Positions 9,294 through 16,014 of a stretch of 64,000 bases of DNA are shown here, piece after piece. How positions within the stretch are numbered: position 1 is the first letter of the stretch; each line of letters begins with the position of its first letter. The position numbers were made by a program, and so were the translations under genes. Origin of the DNA: Armatimonadota bacterium (GTDB lineage Bacteria > Armatimonadota > Hebobacteria > CAIYQO01); NCBI GenBank assembly GCA_029553475.1, contig JAKPKV010000143.1:22814-86813 (forward strand). Reading direction: 5' to 3'. The notes beneath the pieces were generated by a model. That model saw nothing but the letters and a program-made list of their open reading frames with translations. It was not told where the DNA came from and did not search any database.

Positions 9294-9809
9294 CGCCCGG
9301 CACCTCCGCCGGTATGGTAGCACAAAACGCGCTCGCGATGTGTGGCATCACCGACGGATGGCGACCGAACAGCCGTAGACGATGCCGCCGCTGGTGCCGA
9401 AAAATCGCGGGCGAGACGCCGGTGCCGGCGTCCAGCGGCGGAATCTCTGCAAATAATTTATGCCGCGCGCGCACAGGGACCGTTTCTGTCCCTCACCTCC
9501 GCTACAATAAAGGCGATGCCGGCGGCGGGCATGGTCGTCGGGCAGGACGCCCAGCTCCAGGAGGGAGCGCGTGTAACGGAATTCCGTGCCGCCGGCATCA
9601 CCCCGCCGCTGCGCTGACCGTCGCGGTCTGTTGATGAACAGAGAGTGCGCGCAGCTCCGCGAAGGGCTGCCGCAGAACTTCCCGGGCCATACCATCCGCA
9701 CACGGAGAGTGACTGATGTGTGAAATACCGTCCGCGTCCGATCGCCGACGAACAATAGTGCCGCCCTGGCCCTTGTATCTGGCGACACTGTTCCTCGTCG
9801 CGACGGGTG
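9294..9809. other. Long divergent intergenic region, mostly unexplained
   Basis: About 500 bases separate the GNAT gene (minus) from the J-domain gene (plus). I see the short inverted repeat AGGGACCGTTTCTGTCCCT (9475-9493), the AT-rich CTACAATAAAGGCGATG around 9502-9518 (a possible -10), and a distant inverted pair GATGCCGGCGGC (about 9517-9528) with GCCGCCGGCATC (about 9588-9599). Short ORFs here lack start signals and compositional support. It may be a long 5' leader or a decayed gene. Confidence 0.4.
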
Positions 9810-9965
9810 ATGAAGGAGGCGTTCATCGCCGACGACGGCTCGGAAGACGCCGCCGGCAACGCGCTCACCGACCTGTTGTACGAGATCCAGAACGAGCCGG
9901 AAGGGCCGCGCCATGAGCTGGGAATATTACCGCTTCATCAGTGTCGAACCGACGGCGGAGCCTGA
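9810..9965 (+). CDS. Possible small acidic protein overlapping the J-domain gene
   Basis: A 51-codon ORF starting ATG AAG GAG and encoding MKEAFIADDGSEDAAGNALT, then an acidic helical stretch (LTDLLYEIQNEPEG). It ends with TGA 53 bases inside the following gene, in another frame. The first 34 residues read like real protein rather than GC-shadow sequence, but the Shine-Dalgarno (ACGGGTG) is poor. It could be a coupled leader peptide or the decayed C-terminus of a neighbour. I recognise no family. Confidence 0.35.
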   Translation: MKEAFIADDGSEDAAGNALTDLLYEIQNEPEGPRHELGILPLHQCRTDGGA

Positions 9966-11283
9966 CGAGATCACGCGCGCCTGCGTGCGCAAGCGCCATG
10001 AGCTGGCGGTGGCGCGCGATGAGGACGGCGCGGCGCACCTGAGCCAAGTGCGCGAGACGCTCCTCGACCCGAAGGCGCGCGCCGAGTATGACGCGCTGCA
10101 GGAGCACGGCAGCGCAATCGCCGCCCTCTTGGAGGAGGTGGAGGCGGCGAGCGCGGCGGAAAACTGGGTGGATGCCGTTCGCCTGCTGCAGCGCCTGCTG
10201 CAGCGCCTGCTGGCGCTGGCGCCGACCAATGCGGTCGCGCGCAACCGGCTGGGCGTGTGTTTCCTGCGCAGCGGTCAGTATGCTGAAGCGATCCGGCTCT
10301 ACGAGGCACTCACCCGCGACCATCCCGAGATGCCGCTATACTGGTTGAATTACGGCCGTGCCTACCTGCGGCTGGCGACGATCGCCGGCGTGGCGGAGGG
10401 AGCGGAGATCGTCCTCACCTGCCCGGAGTGCCGCGCCGCGCAGCGCGTGGCGCGCGTCAACCGGATTATCCAACAGCGCTGTGCCGGCTGCGAGACGACC
10501 TTCCCGGCCTACGGCGAAGACCAACTGCCGTGCTACATCGCCGCCCGCGAGCGCTTCCAGTACGCCGCGCAGTTGGACCCCGCCAATCCGGACGGGTATA
10601 CCGAGACGGCGCGGACCTACCTGGACCTGCAGCAGTTCGATGAGGCGCTGGCGTGGGCGGAGCGCGCGGTGGGGGTGACGGGCGAGACCGGCCCACGGGA
10701 TTTCGACACCTTCTACTTCATGGCGATGGTGCACCTGCGCCGCGGCGACTGGGAAGGGGCGCAGGCCGTCGCGCGTCGCCTGGCGGGCATCCTCACCCAG
10801 CAGGACGACCGCGAATACGCCGCCTGGCGCTTCGGCACGTTCGGCGACGAGCTGTATCAGGCGCAGCACTTCCGCGAAGCGGTCGCGCTGGCCGGCTGCG
10901 CCCTCGTCCTCTGCCCGGAGGACGGGGCGGCCCAGGGCCTGCGCGACCGGGCGGAGGCGACGGCGCTGGCGGATGAGGAGTACCCCACGCTGGAAGAGGA
11001 TGAGCAGGTGGCGCGTCCGCTGCGCCGGCTGGCCGCGTTGAACCTGGTGAAAGCCTGCCAGGAGGAGGTCGCCAACGAGGAGGAGATCATCACCTGTATC
11101 CTGCGCGACCTGGACGCCTACCCGCTGCAGCAGGTGCTCAAGAGCCTGCAGCGCATCGCGTCATGCTATCCCGGCACCTATCGCATGCGCCCGCGTGCCT
11201 TCGACGACATCGAGCGCATCGTCCGCGATGCGCTGGCGGAGGCGACGCCCGCCCCACAACCGCGCTCCAGCGGCGCCGCGTAA
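9913..11283 (+). CDS. J-like domain / TPR protein with zinc ribbon
   Basis: 456 residues from ATG 9913, with GGAAGG 9 nt upstream. Residues 1-62 (SWEYYRFISVEPTAEPDEI ... RETLLDPKARAEYDAL) follow the helix pattern of a DnaJ J-domain, including the LxDPxxRxxYD end. The HPD tripeptide needed to stimulate Hsp70 ATPase is absent between helices II and III. TPR-like helical repeats follow (about 85-150 and 200-350: NAVARNRLGVCFLRSGQYAE; DGYTETARTYLDLQQFDEAL). A zinc ribbon interrupts them with C170-x2-C173 and C190-x2-C193. The protein is cytoplasmic and probably a scaffold or co-chaperone-like factor; the partner is unknown. No dnaK or grpE is adjacent. The C-terminal 100 residues are unassigned. 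Confidence 0.75.
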   Translation: MSWEYYRFISVEPTAEPDEITRACVRKRHELAVARDEDGAAHLSQVRETLLDPKARAEYDALQEHGSAIAALLEEVEAASAAENWVDAVRLLQRLLQRLLALAPTNAVARNRLGVCFLRSGQYAEAIRLYEALTRDHPEMPLYWLNYGRAYLRLATIAGVAEGAEIVLTCPECRAAQRVARVNRIIQQRCAGCETTFPAYGEDQLPCYIAARERFQYAAQLDPANPDGYTETARTYLDLQQFDEALAWAERAVGVTGETGPRDFDTFYFMAMVHLRRGDWEGAQAVARRLAGILTQQDDREYAAWRFGTFGDELYQAQHFREAVALAGCALVLCPEDGAAQGLRDRAEATALADEEYPTLEEDEQVARPLRRLAALNLVKACQEEVANEEEIITCILRDLDAYPLQQVLKSLQRIASCYPGTYRMRPRAFDDIERIVRDALAEATPAPQPRSSGAA

Positions 11284-11403
11284 AGCAGCTACGTCCAGCC
11301 GTCCCCCGGACTCAAATCCGGGGCTGGCGCCACGGGTCGGGCCGACGGACCGGGTACAGGGCACAGCGGGAGCCATGTGGCACAGCGCATGCACTCCGCA
11401 TGT

Positions 11404-11501
11404 ACCGGGGCCGCGGCGTTGCACTCCGCCCGCGTGCCCTCACCCTGTCGTTGAACACAGAGCGTGCCAACGCGTGCGGAGTACAACGCCGCGGCCCCGG
11501 T
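11404..11501. repeat. Inverted repeat (26-bp arms)
   Basis: Arms 11404-11429 and 11476-11501 match at 25 of 26 positions (ACCGGGGCCGCGGCGTTG...CTCCGC and its complement) around a 46-nt centre. It lies in the 256-base gap between the convergent ends of the J-like gene and jag, so it may also end transcription. The GGGGCCGCGG...TTGCACTCCGC core recurs at 5967-5991. Confidence 0.75.
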
Positions 11502-11539
11502 AGGGGGTGTTCGCGGGGGGGCGGCGCGACGCGGCGCGA

Positions 11540-12034
11540 TTACGCGTCGGCTTCCTGCCCGGGCAGGCAGATGACCAGGTGGCGGTGCGGCTCCTCGCCG
11601 ACGCTGAAGGAGGAGACGCCTTCGATCTCGGCCAGCGCCATGTGCGCGGTGCGGCGATCGCGGGCGGTCATCGGCTCCAGCGCGACGGCTTCGCCGGTCT
11701 CCAGCACGCGCCGGGCGTTCTCCCGCGCCACCTCGCGCAGGCGCTCGGTCTGGCGTGCGCGATAGCCCTCGGCGTCGAGCATGATGTGCTTGCCGCGCGC
11801 GCCGGTGCGGTGGAAGACGATCTCCTTCACGATCATCTCCAGCGCGTTCAGCGTCTGGCCGCCTTTGCCGATGAGCACGCCCAGCGGTTCCTCGCCGGTG
11901 AGGCTCACGGAGATTTGCTCGTCATCTTCGCGGACATCCACCGCCACCGGAGTGGCAAAATCCAGGTAATCTACCACATTCTCCACCACCTCTTTGGCGA
12001 TGGCGGCCTGATCGGAGAGCGGTTGTGCGCTCAT
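11540..12034 (-). CDS. jag: Jag / KhpB RNA-binding protein (KH + R3H)
   Basis: 164 residues. The KH domain has the GxxG-type loop in GVLIGKGGQTLNALEMIV (about 52-69). The R3H domain spans about 95-155 with MTARDRRTAHMALAEI carrying the conserved R...H. The family (SpoIIIJ-associated, KhpB/EloR in streptococci) binds RNA and affects cell elongation and division. The short N-terminus lacks the full Jag-N domain of Firmicutes. The ATG start overlaps the yidC stop by 4 bases (12031-12034), so the two are translationally coupled. Placement as the last gene of rpmH-rnpA-yidD-yidC-jag is classical. Confidence 0.93.
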   Translation of the reverse strand: MSAQPLSDQAAIAKEVVENVVDYLDFATPVAVDVREDDEQISVSLTGEEPLGVLIGKGGQTLNALEMIVKEIVFHRTGARGKHIMLDAEGYRARQTERLREVARENARRVLETGEAVALEPMTARDRRTAHMALAEIEGVSSFSVGEEPHRHLVICLPGQEADA

Positions 12035-13473
12035 CGGCGTTTCCCTTTCTTACGCGGAGTGTTCGGCGCGGGCGTCACGGTGGTCTCGGTCGGCTTGACC
12101 GGCCCCGGCTTCGCGCCCGCCGGCACGATGCCCGCCGCGGCTTCCTCGGCGCGGAACTGCCGCAGCAGATAGTACTGGTGCACGGTGGTGAAGAGATTCA
12201 GGAAGAGCCAGTACAGCACGAAGGCCGAGGCGAAATCCTTCAGGAACACCACCAGGAAGATGGGCATGAACCAGGTCATGATCTTCTGCTGCTGCTGCAC
12301 CATCGGGTCGGCCGTCGCCGTGGTGGGCGTCAGCTTCTGGCTGACGATCATGCTCACCAGATAGAGGAGCAAGAGCGGCGTATCGGGCAGCGCCAGGCTG
12401 TGAACCCAGAAGAACCGCGCGCCGGCGAAGCCGCTGGCGTAGACGTTCACCGCGTTGTAGACGATGATGAAAATCGGGAGCTGGATGACCATCGGCAGGC
12501 AGCCGCCGGTCATGCTCACGTTGTGCTCTTTGTAGACGCGCATCTGCTCTTCGGCGAGTTTTGCGCGATCGCCCTTGTATTTTTCCTGCAGCTCCTTCAG
12601 GATGGGCTGGATACGCTGCATGTCGCGCATGCCGCGGAAGGCTTTGTTGGTCAGCGGGATGGTGAGCACCTTCACCAGCAGCGCCAGGAAGATGAGCGCC
12701 AGCGCCGCCCCGTAGGCGGGGGAGAGCGCGCGGAAGGCGTCCACCATGCCTTTCACGGTGAAGTAATACACCTGATCCACGCCGCCGCCGGTGCGGTAAA
12801 TGGCATCCAGGTACGCCAGCGCGGTGGCCGACATCGGCGCGGGCGCGATCGTCGGCGTCTCGTCGCCGCCGTCCACCGCCGCCACGCCGCCCTCGCCGGC
12901 CAGCGCCGGCGGCGTCTGGCCGGGCACGGTGCGCACCAACACCCGATACTGCTGCGGCCGCGCGCCGGAGAACAGGCGGTCGAGCATGCCGGGTTCGTCG
13001 TGCTTCATCACCAGCGGGCGGAAGCTGTTCTTCGCCACGCCGGCGGACTGCTGCCCGAGCACGCCGCGCATGCCGAGCACGCCGGAGCGGTAGAGCGCCT
13101 GCGCCGCGTACGGGGTGTTGGTGCGCTGCACCTCGGCGTAGTTGCGCTGCGCGCCGGCGTAGTCCTTGGCGTTCTCGTACCAGTAGCCTTGCAGGAAGAG
13201 CGCCCGTCCGCGGGTGTAGACTTGCGCGCTGTTCAACTGCTCGGTGCCGAAGCCGAGGCGGGCGTGCAGCTCTTTGATCTGCCGCTGCGTCATGTTGTCT
13301 TCGTCCACCGACAGCGTTTCGATGCGCGCCATCGCCCGGGCGAGATCGGGCAACTGGTCCGGCGGGAAGGCGAGGACGGGCGCGCCGGCGTGGCAGCCGC
13401 CGAGCAGCAGGGCGAGGAACGCGAGCCCCGCCAGCAGCGCGACCCGGGCGGGTAGGTGCGAATGTCTATTCAT
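12031..13473 (-). CDS. yidC: Membrane protein insertase YidC/OxaI with lipoprotein signal
   Basis: 480 residues from ATG 13473 (AAGG 7 nt upstream); an ATG at 13488 overlaps the yidD stop and has no good Shine-Dalgarno. The N-terminus ends in LALLLGGC, a lipobox with Cys27, as in Gram-positive YidC/SpoIIIJ. A non-membrane region of about 190 residues follows, with TPR-like helices (ALFLQGYWYENAKDYAGAQR) rather than the beta-sandwich P1 domain of E. coli. The conserved core spans about 245-445: a first membrane helix (YGAALALIFLALLVKVLT), the cytoplasmic loop MRDMQRIQPILKELQEKYKG, then further helices (PMVIQLPIFIIVYNAV; IMTWFMPIFLVVFLK). It inserts proteins into the cytoplasmic membrane. The tail is basic (PRKKGKRR). 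Confidence 0.93.
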   Translation of the reverse strand: MNRHSHLPARVALLAGLAFLALLLGGCHAGAPVLAFPPDQLPDLARAMARIETLSVDEDNMTQRQIKELHARLGFGTEQLNSAQVYTRGRALFLQGYWYENAKDYAGAQRNYAEVQRTNTPYAAQALYRSGVLGMRGVLGQQSAGVAKNSFRPLVMKHDEPGMLDRLFSGARPQQYRVLVRTVPGQTPPALAGEGGVAAVDGGDETPTIAPAPMSATALAYLDAIYRTGGGVDQVYYFTVKGMVDAFRALSPAYGAALALIFLALLVKVLTIPLTNKAFRGMRDMQRIQPILKELQEKYKGDRAKLAEEQMRVYKEHNVSMTGGCLPMVIQLPIFIIVYNAVNVYASGFAGARFFWVHSLALPDTPLLLLYLVSMIVSQKLTPTTATADPMVQQQQKIMTWFMPIFLVVFLKDFASAFVLYWLFLNLFTTVHQYYLLRQFRAEEAAAGIVPAGAKPGPVKPTETTVTPAPNTPRKKGKRR

Positions 13474-13480
13474 GACGGCC

Positions 13481-13762
13481 TTATCCATTCGTGTCAGGAG
13501 ATGCCTCCGTTCGGGCGGCCTCCGTGCCGGGCACCGGGTCGTAGCCCCCGGGATGCCAGGGATGGCAGCGCGCGAGGCGCAGGAGGCCCAGCCAGCTGCC
13601 TTTGAGCGCCCCATGCCGGATAATCGCCTGCGCGGTGTATTCCGAGCAGGTAGGGATGAACCGGCACACCGGCGGCGTGCGAGAGGAAATGGCGCGCTGA
13701 TACAACCGCACGGCGGCCAGCGCCCAGCGGGCCAGGAGCGATTGCGGCGCCGAGGTCATCAT
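13481..13762 (-). CDS. yidD: Membrane protein insertion efficiency factor YidD
   Basis: 93 residues. The YidD signature [19 protein letters not shown] then [12 protein letters not shown] and [17 protein letters not shown] is complete, including the conserved Cys residues. It is a small membrane-associated protein that assists insertion by YidC. The ATGATG start overlaps the rnpA TGA, and the stop is 7 bases before the yidC ATG, all within one operon. Confidence 0.96.
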   Translation of the reverse strand: MMTSAPQSLLARWALAAVRLYQRAISSRTPPVCRFIPTCSEYTAQAIIRHGALKGSWLGLLRLARCHPWHPGGYDPVPGTEAARTEASPDTNG

Positions 13763-14145
13763 GACTCGCCCACCTCCCCTGCCTGTTCCCTGCGCATCAC
13801 GCCGAGCAGACCCAGCAGCGCGCGCAGCGACGCTTCCACATCCGCCATCCGGGCCTGGTGCGCCTCGCGCGGCAGCACCAAGATATCCCAGCCCGGGGTG
13901 AACTCCGGTCCCAGCGCGCGGATCGCCGCGCGCACCAGGCGCTTGAAACGGTTCCGCTCCACCGCCGAACCGTACTTCTTCGTGACGAGCATGCCCAGCC
14001 GGATCAACCCTCCCGCGGCGATGCCGGGCGGCTGAGCGGCGACCCGCACCTGGAGGAGCCCATCAGATTTTCGACGCCCCTGCTGATGCACGCGGCGGAA
14101 ATCCGCGCGTTTGCGCAGGGGCGCGTAGATCTCGCTGGCGCGCAT
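13759..14145 (-). CDS. rnpA: Ribonuclease P protein component
   Basis: 128 residues. It binds RNase P RNA and aids 5' processing of pre-tRNAs. The family RNR motif region is visible as [21 protein letters not shown], preceded by [19 protein letters not shown]. Its ATG shares the A of the rpmH TAA stop (TAATG), and its own TGA overlaps the yidD start. The tail (about 110-128) is acidic and not conserved. Confidence 0.96.
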   Translation of the reverse strand: MRASEIYAPLRKRADFRRVHQQGRRKSDGLLQVRVAAQPPGIAAGGLIRLGMLVTKKYGSAVERNRFKRLVRAAIRALGPEFTPGWDILVLPREAHQARMADVEASLRALLGLLGVMRREQAGEVGES

Positions 14146-14279
14146 TAGACGGTCAGGCGCTTGCGGCCTTTGGCCCGGCGGCGGCTCAGGACATGGCGGC
14201 CGTCCAGCGTGCTCATCCGCTTGCGGAACCCGTGCACGCGGGCGCGGCGCCGGCGCTTGGGCTGCCAGGTTCGTTTCAT
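14145..14279 (-). CDS. rpmH: 50S ribosomal protein L34
   Basis: 44 residues, the normal length: [20 protein letters not shown] followed by [19 protein letters not shown] and an LTV end. It is a very basic large-subunit ribosomal protein, first gene of the rpmH-rnpA-yidD-yidC-jag operon. A strong Shine-Dalgarno (GAGGAGGAAGG) lies 5-6 nt before the ATG. The stop overlaps the rnpA start as TAATG. The leader contains a small hairpin (GGCAGGTGCGAGCCTGCC on the coding strand, 14307-14324). Confidence 0.98.
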   Translation of the reverse strand: MKRTWQPKRRRRARVHGFRKRMSTLDGRHVLSRRRAKGRKRLTV

Positions 14280-14362
14280 GGGACCTTCCTCCTCACAACA
14301 ATAACGGCAGGCTCGCACCTGCCGCTGACGGCGTCTGCCGCCTTGCTACCACCAACCGGTGC

Positions 14363-14391
14363 ATTATAGCAAAAGGCGCCGTGGGGCGCAA
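14363..14391 (-). promoter_or_regulatory. rpmH operon promoter
   Basis: On the minus strand TTGCGC (14391-14386), a 17-nt spacer and an extended -10 TGCTATAAT (TATAAT at 14368-14363) lie about 85 bases before the rpmH start codon. Spacing and hexamers fit a housekeeping sigma-70 promoter. Confidence 0.8.
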
Positions 14392-14418
14392 ATGCCGGCC
14401 ATCAGCGCGCGGCGCGCG

Positions 14419-15309
14419 TCACACGCCTTCCATGGTGAGCGCGTCCTGCGCGCCGAGGGCGAGGAGCTGCGTGTCCGCCCAGCCGCGCATACGGCGGAAG
14501 AGCGCCACCGCCGCTTCGCGCTCGCCGGAGGCAATGCTGATCTGCGAGGCTTCCATCTGGTCGAGCACGCTGGCGAAGTTGAACAGCCACCCGCCGCCGG
14601 CGGCGGCTTCCGCCGCCCGCTGGCGCAGCTTGACGAACTCCGGGTCCATCAGCGCCTTCTTCACGTCGGCGTCGGTCTCCACCAGCTCCTTGCGGATGGC
14701 GCGCACGGCGCGGCGCACGTCGGCGGGGGCGGCCTCCACGTCGCAGATCATCTCCGCCACGGCGTCGCGGTCAATGGGCTCCAGCTTCGCCACCTCGGCC
14801 AGCGATTCGGCGGGCAGCGCCGCGCCGGGGTGCTGCGTGGCGCGAAAATGCGCGCGCAGATCCTCCGCCTGCTCCGCCTGCTTCACCAATATCGGCGTGC
14901 AGCCGAGGAACTCGACGATGCGCTCCGGCGTCCACCCCTCGCGGGCGAGTTTTGCCACCGCCTTCAGCCGCTCTTCGCGGGTGAGGCGCAGCCCGTGGCC
15001 GAGGTTCAGCTTCACGGCGTGCGCGAAGAATTCCTCCTCCGGCGCGTCCACCCACAGCACCGGCAGGCGGTAGATGCCGGCGCGCTTCGCCGCCTCCACC
15101 CGGTGCCAGCCGTCCAGCAACTTGCGGGTGGCGCGGTCCGCCACGATGGGCGGCCAGACCACCTCCTGGAAGATGCCGGCGTAAAACTCCACCACCTCCT
15201 GGTCCACCCCGTGCGCGCGGGGGTTGAGGGCGCGATCGAAGACGAGATCGTTGACGGACACGGTATCCACGGCGGGAACTCCTGGTACGATTGAAGTGCG
15301 CTTGGTCAT
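14419..15309 (-). CDS. ParB-like nuclease-fold protein
   Basis: 296 residues. Residues about 15-110 match the ParB N-terminal fold: VNDLVFDRALNPRAHGVDQE, then the core RKLLDGWHRVEAAKRAG (in ParB '..DGhrRleAa..aG'), then LPVLWVDAPEEEFF. A helical middle (LTREERLKAVAKLAREGWT) could be the helix-turn-helix. The C-terminal 140 residues are alpha-helical and unassigned. Classical ParB partners with ParA near oriC, but no parA or visible parS is here, and the GERRxRA box is not recognisable. It may be a free-standing ParB/Srx-fold DNA-binding protein. No convincing Shine-Dalgarno precedes ATG 15309. It is upstream of rpmH in the same direction but rpmH has its own promoter. Confidence 0.7.
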   Translation of the reverse strand: MTKRTSIVPGVPAVDTVSVNDLVFDRALNPRAHGVDQEVVEFYAGIFQEVVWPPIVADRATRKLLDGWHRVEAAKRAGIYRLPVLWVDAPEEEFFAHAVKLNLGHGLRLTREERLKAVAKLAREGWTPERIVEFLGCTPILVKQAEQAEDLRAHFRATQHPGAALPAESLAEVAKLEPIDRDAVAEMICDVEAAPADVRRAVRAIRKELVETDADVKKALMDPEFVKLRQRAAEAAAGGGWLFNFASVLDQMEASQISIASGEREAAVALFRRMRGWADTQLLALGAQDALTMEGV

Positions 15310-15398
15310 TACGCCGGGGCGGGGGGAGAGTCCTGCCGGGTGAGCAGGGATTTTTCCCGGTACGGCGTAAGTAGCGGAAACGGCGAGAGGGGGCGGCG

Positions 15399-15731
15399 AT
15401 GATCACGCTGGACGACGGCATGCTGGTGCTGAACCGGCAGGCGGATGGCGATGATGTTCAGCCGGTGTTGCGGCGCGCGCGGGGAAAACAGCAGGAAGCG
15501 TGGTATATCCTCATCCGCGTGGAGACGGAAGCGGTGCTGCACTGGCTGCTCGACATCGAGATCATGGATGACGATGTGCCGCTGCGCTACCTCGCCCGCA
15601 CCGGCGAGCGCAGCGACGGCACGGCGAAAATTGACGAGCTCGTCACCGCCGACGAAGGCACCCAGTGCCGCCTGAAAGGCATGGGCCCGGCCCCGGCGGC
15701 GCTGGTCGGGGATGAGCCGGAAGAGGTGTGA
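15399..15731 (+). CDS. Hypothetical small protein
   Basis: 110 residues starting MITLDDGMLVLNRQADGDDV with a purine-rich Shine-Dalgarno (GAGAGGGGGCGG) just upstream. The protein is acidic and predicted soluble, with beta-rich character (AWYILIRVETEAVLHWLLDI). I recognise no family. It is divergent from the ParB-like gene, 89 bases apart, and is followed at once by a long hairpin. The coding call rests on the ribosome-binding site and the balanced amino-acid composition. Confidence 0.6.
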   Translation: MITLDDGMLVLNRQADGDDVQPVLRRARGKQQEAWYILIRVETEAVLHWLLDIEIMDDDVPLRYLARTGERSDGTAKIDELVTADEGTQCRLKGMGPAPAALVGDEPEEV

Positions 15732-15757
15732 CCCAGCGCCGAACAGGTGGATAGTCA

Positions 15758-15960
15758 CCCCGAAGGGGTGGGTGATGCTAGCCACGGGTGAAGCGCCAGC
15801 GCAACCCGTGGGATCAAACGCCGATACACAGAAAAGCCCTGAAAGGGCGACAGCAGAAATAGCTGTCGCCCTTTTCAGGGCTTCTGTTGTTTTTCGCGGC
15901 CGGGTTCCACGGGTTGTGCTGGCGCTTCACCCGTGGCTAACGGCTTCGGTCCCTTCGGGA
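15758..15960. repeat. Nested long hairpin
   Basis: The outer arms 15781-15812 and 15908-15939 match at 31 of 32 positions (AGCCACGGGTGAAGCGCCAG...), with weaker pairing further out to ACCCCGAAGGGGT / TCCCTTCGGGA. An inner hairpin has arms 15835-15855 and about 15864-15885 (AAGCCCTGAAAGGGCGACAG / CTGTCGCCCTTTTCAGGGCTT). It fills the gap between the small gene at 15399 and the giant at 16015, which converge here. I recall similar 'GAAAGGGCGACAG' palindromes in other high-GC environmental genomes, but have no citation. Confidence 0.8.
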
Positions 15961-16014
15961 CGTGGGCGGGTGGGGACCCCGATGGCATCGGGGCAGGCTA
16001 CCGGCGCTCCCAGG

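Noticed and set aside
9342..9617. 91-codon plus-strand ORF in the 9.3-9.8 kb gap
   Set aside because: Ala/Arg-rich shadow composition, no Shine-Dalgarno, no domain.
14363..15309. Replication origin near rpmH and the ParB-like gene
   Set aside because: No DnaA-box cluster, dnaA, dnaN or parA is visible; gene order alone is not enough.
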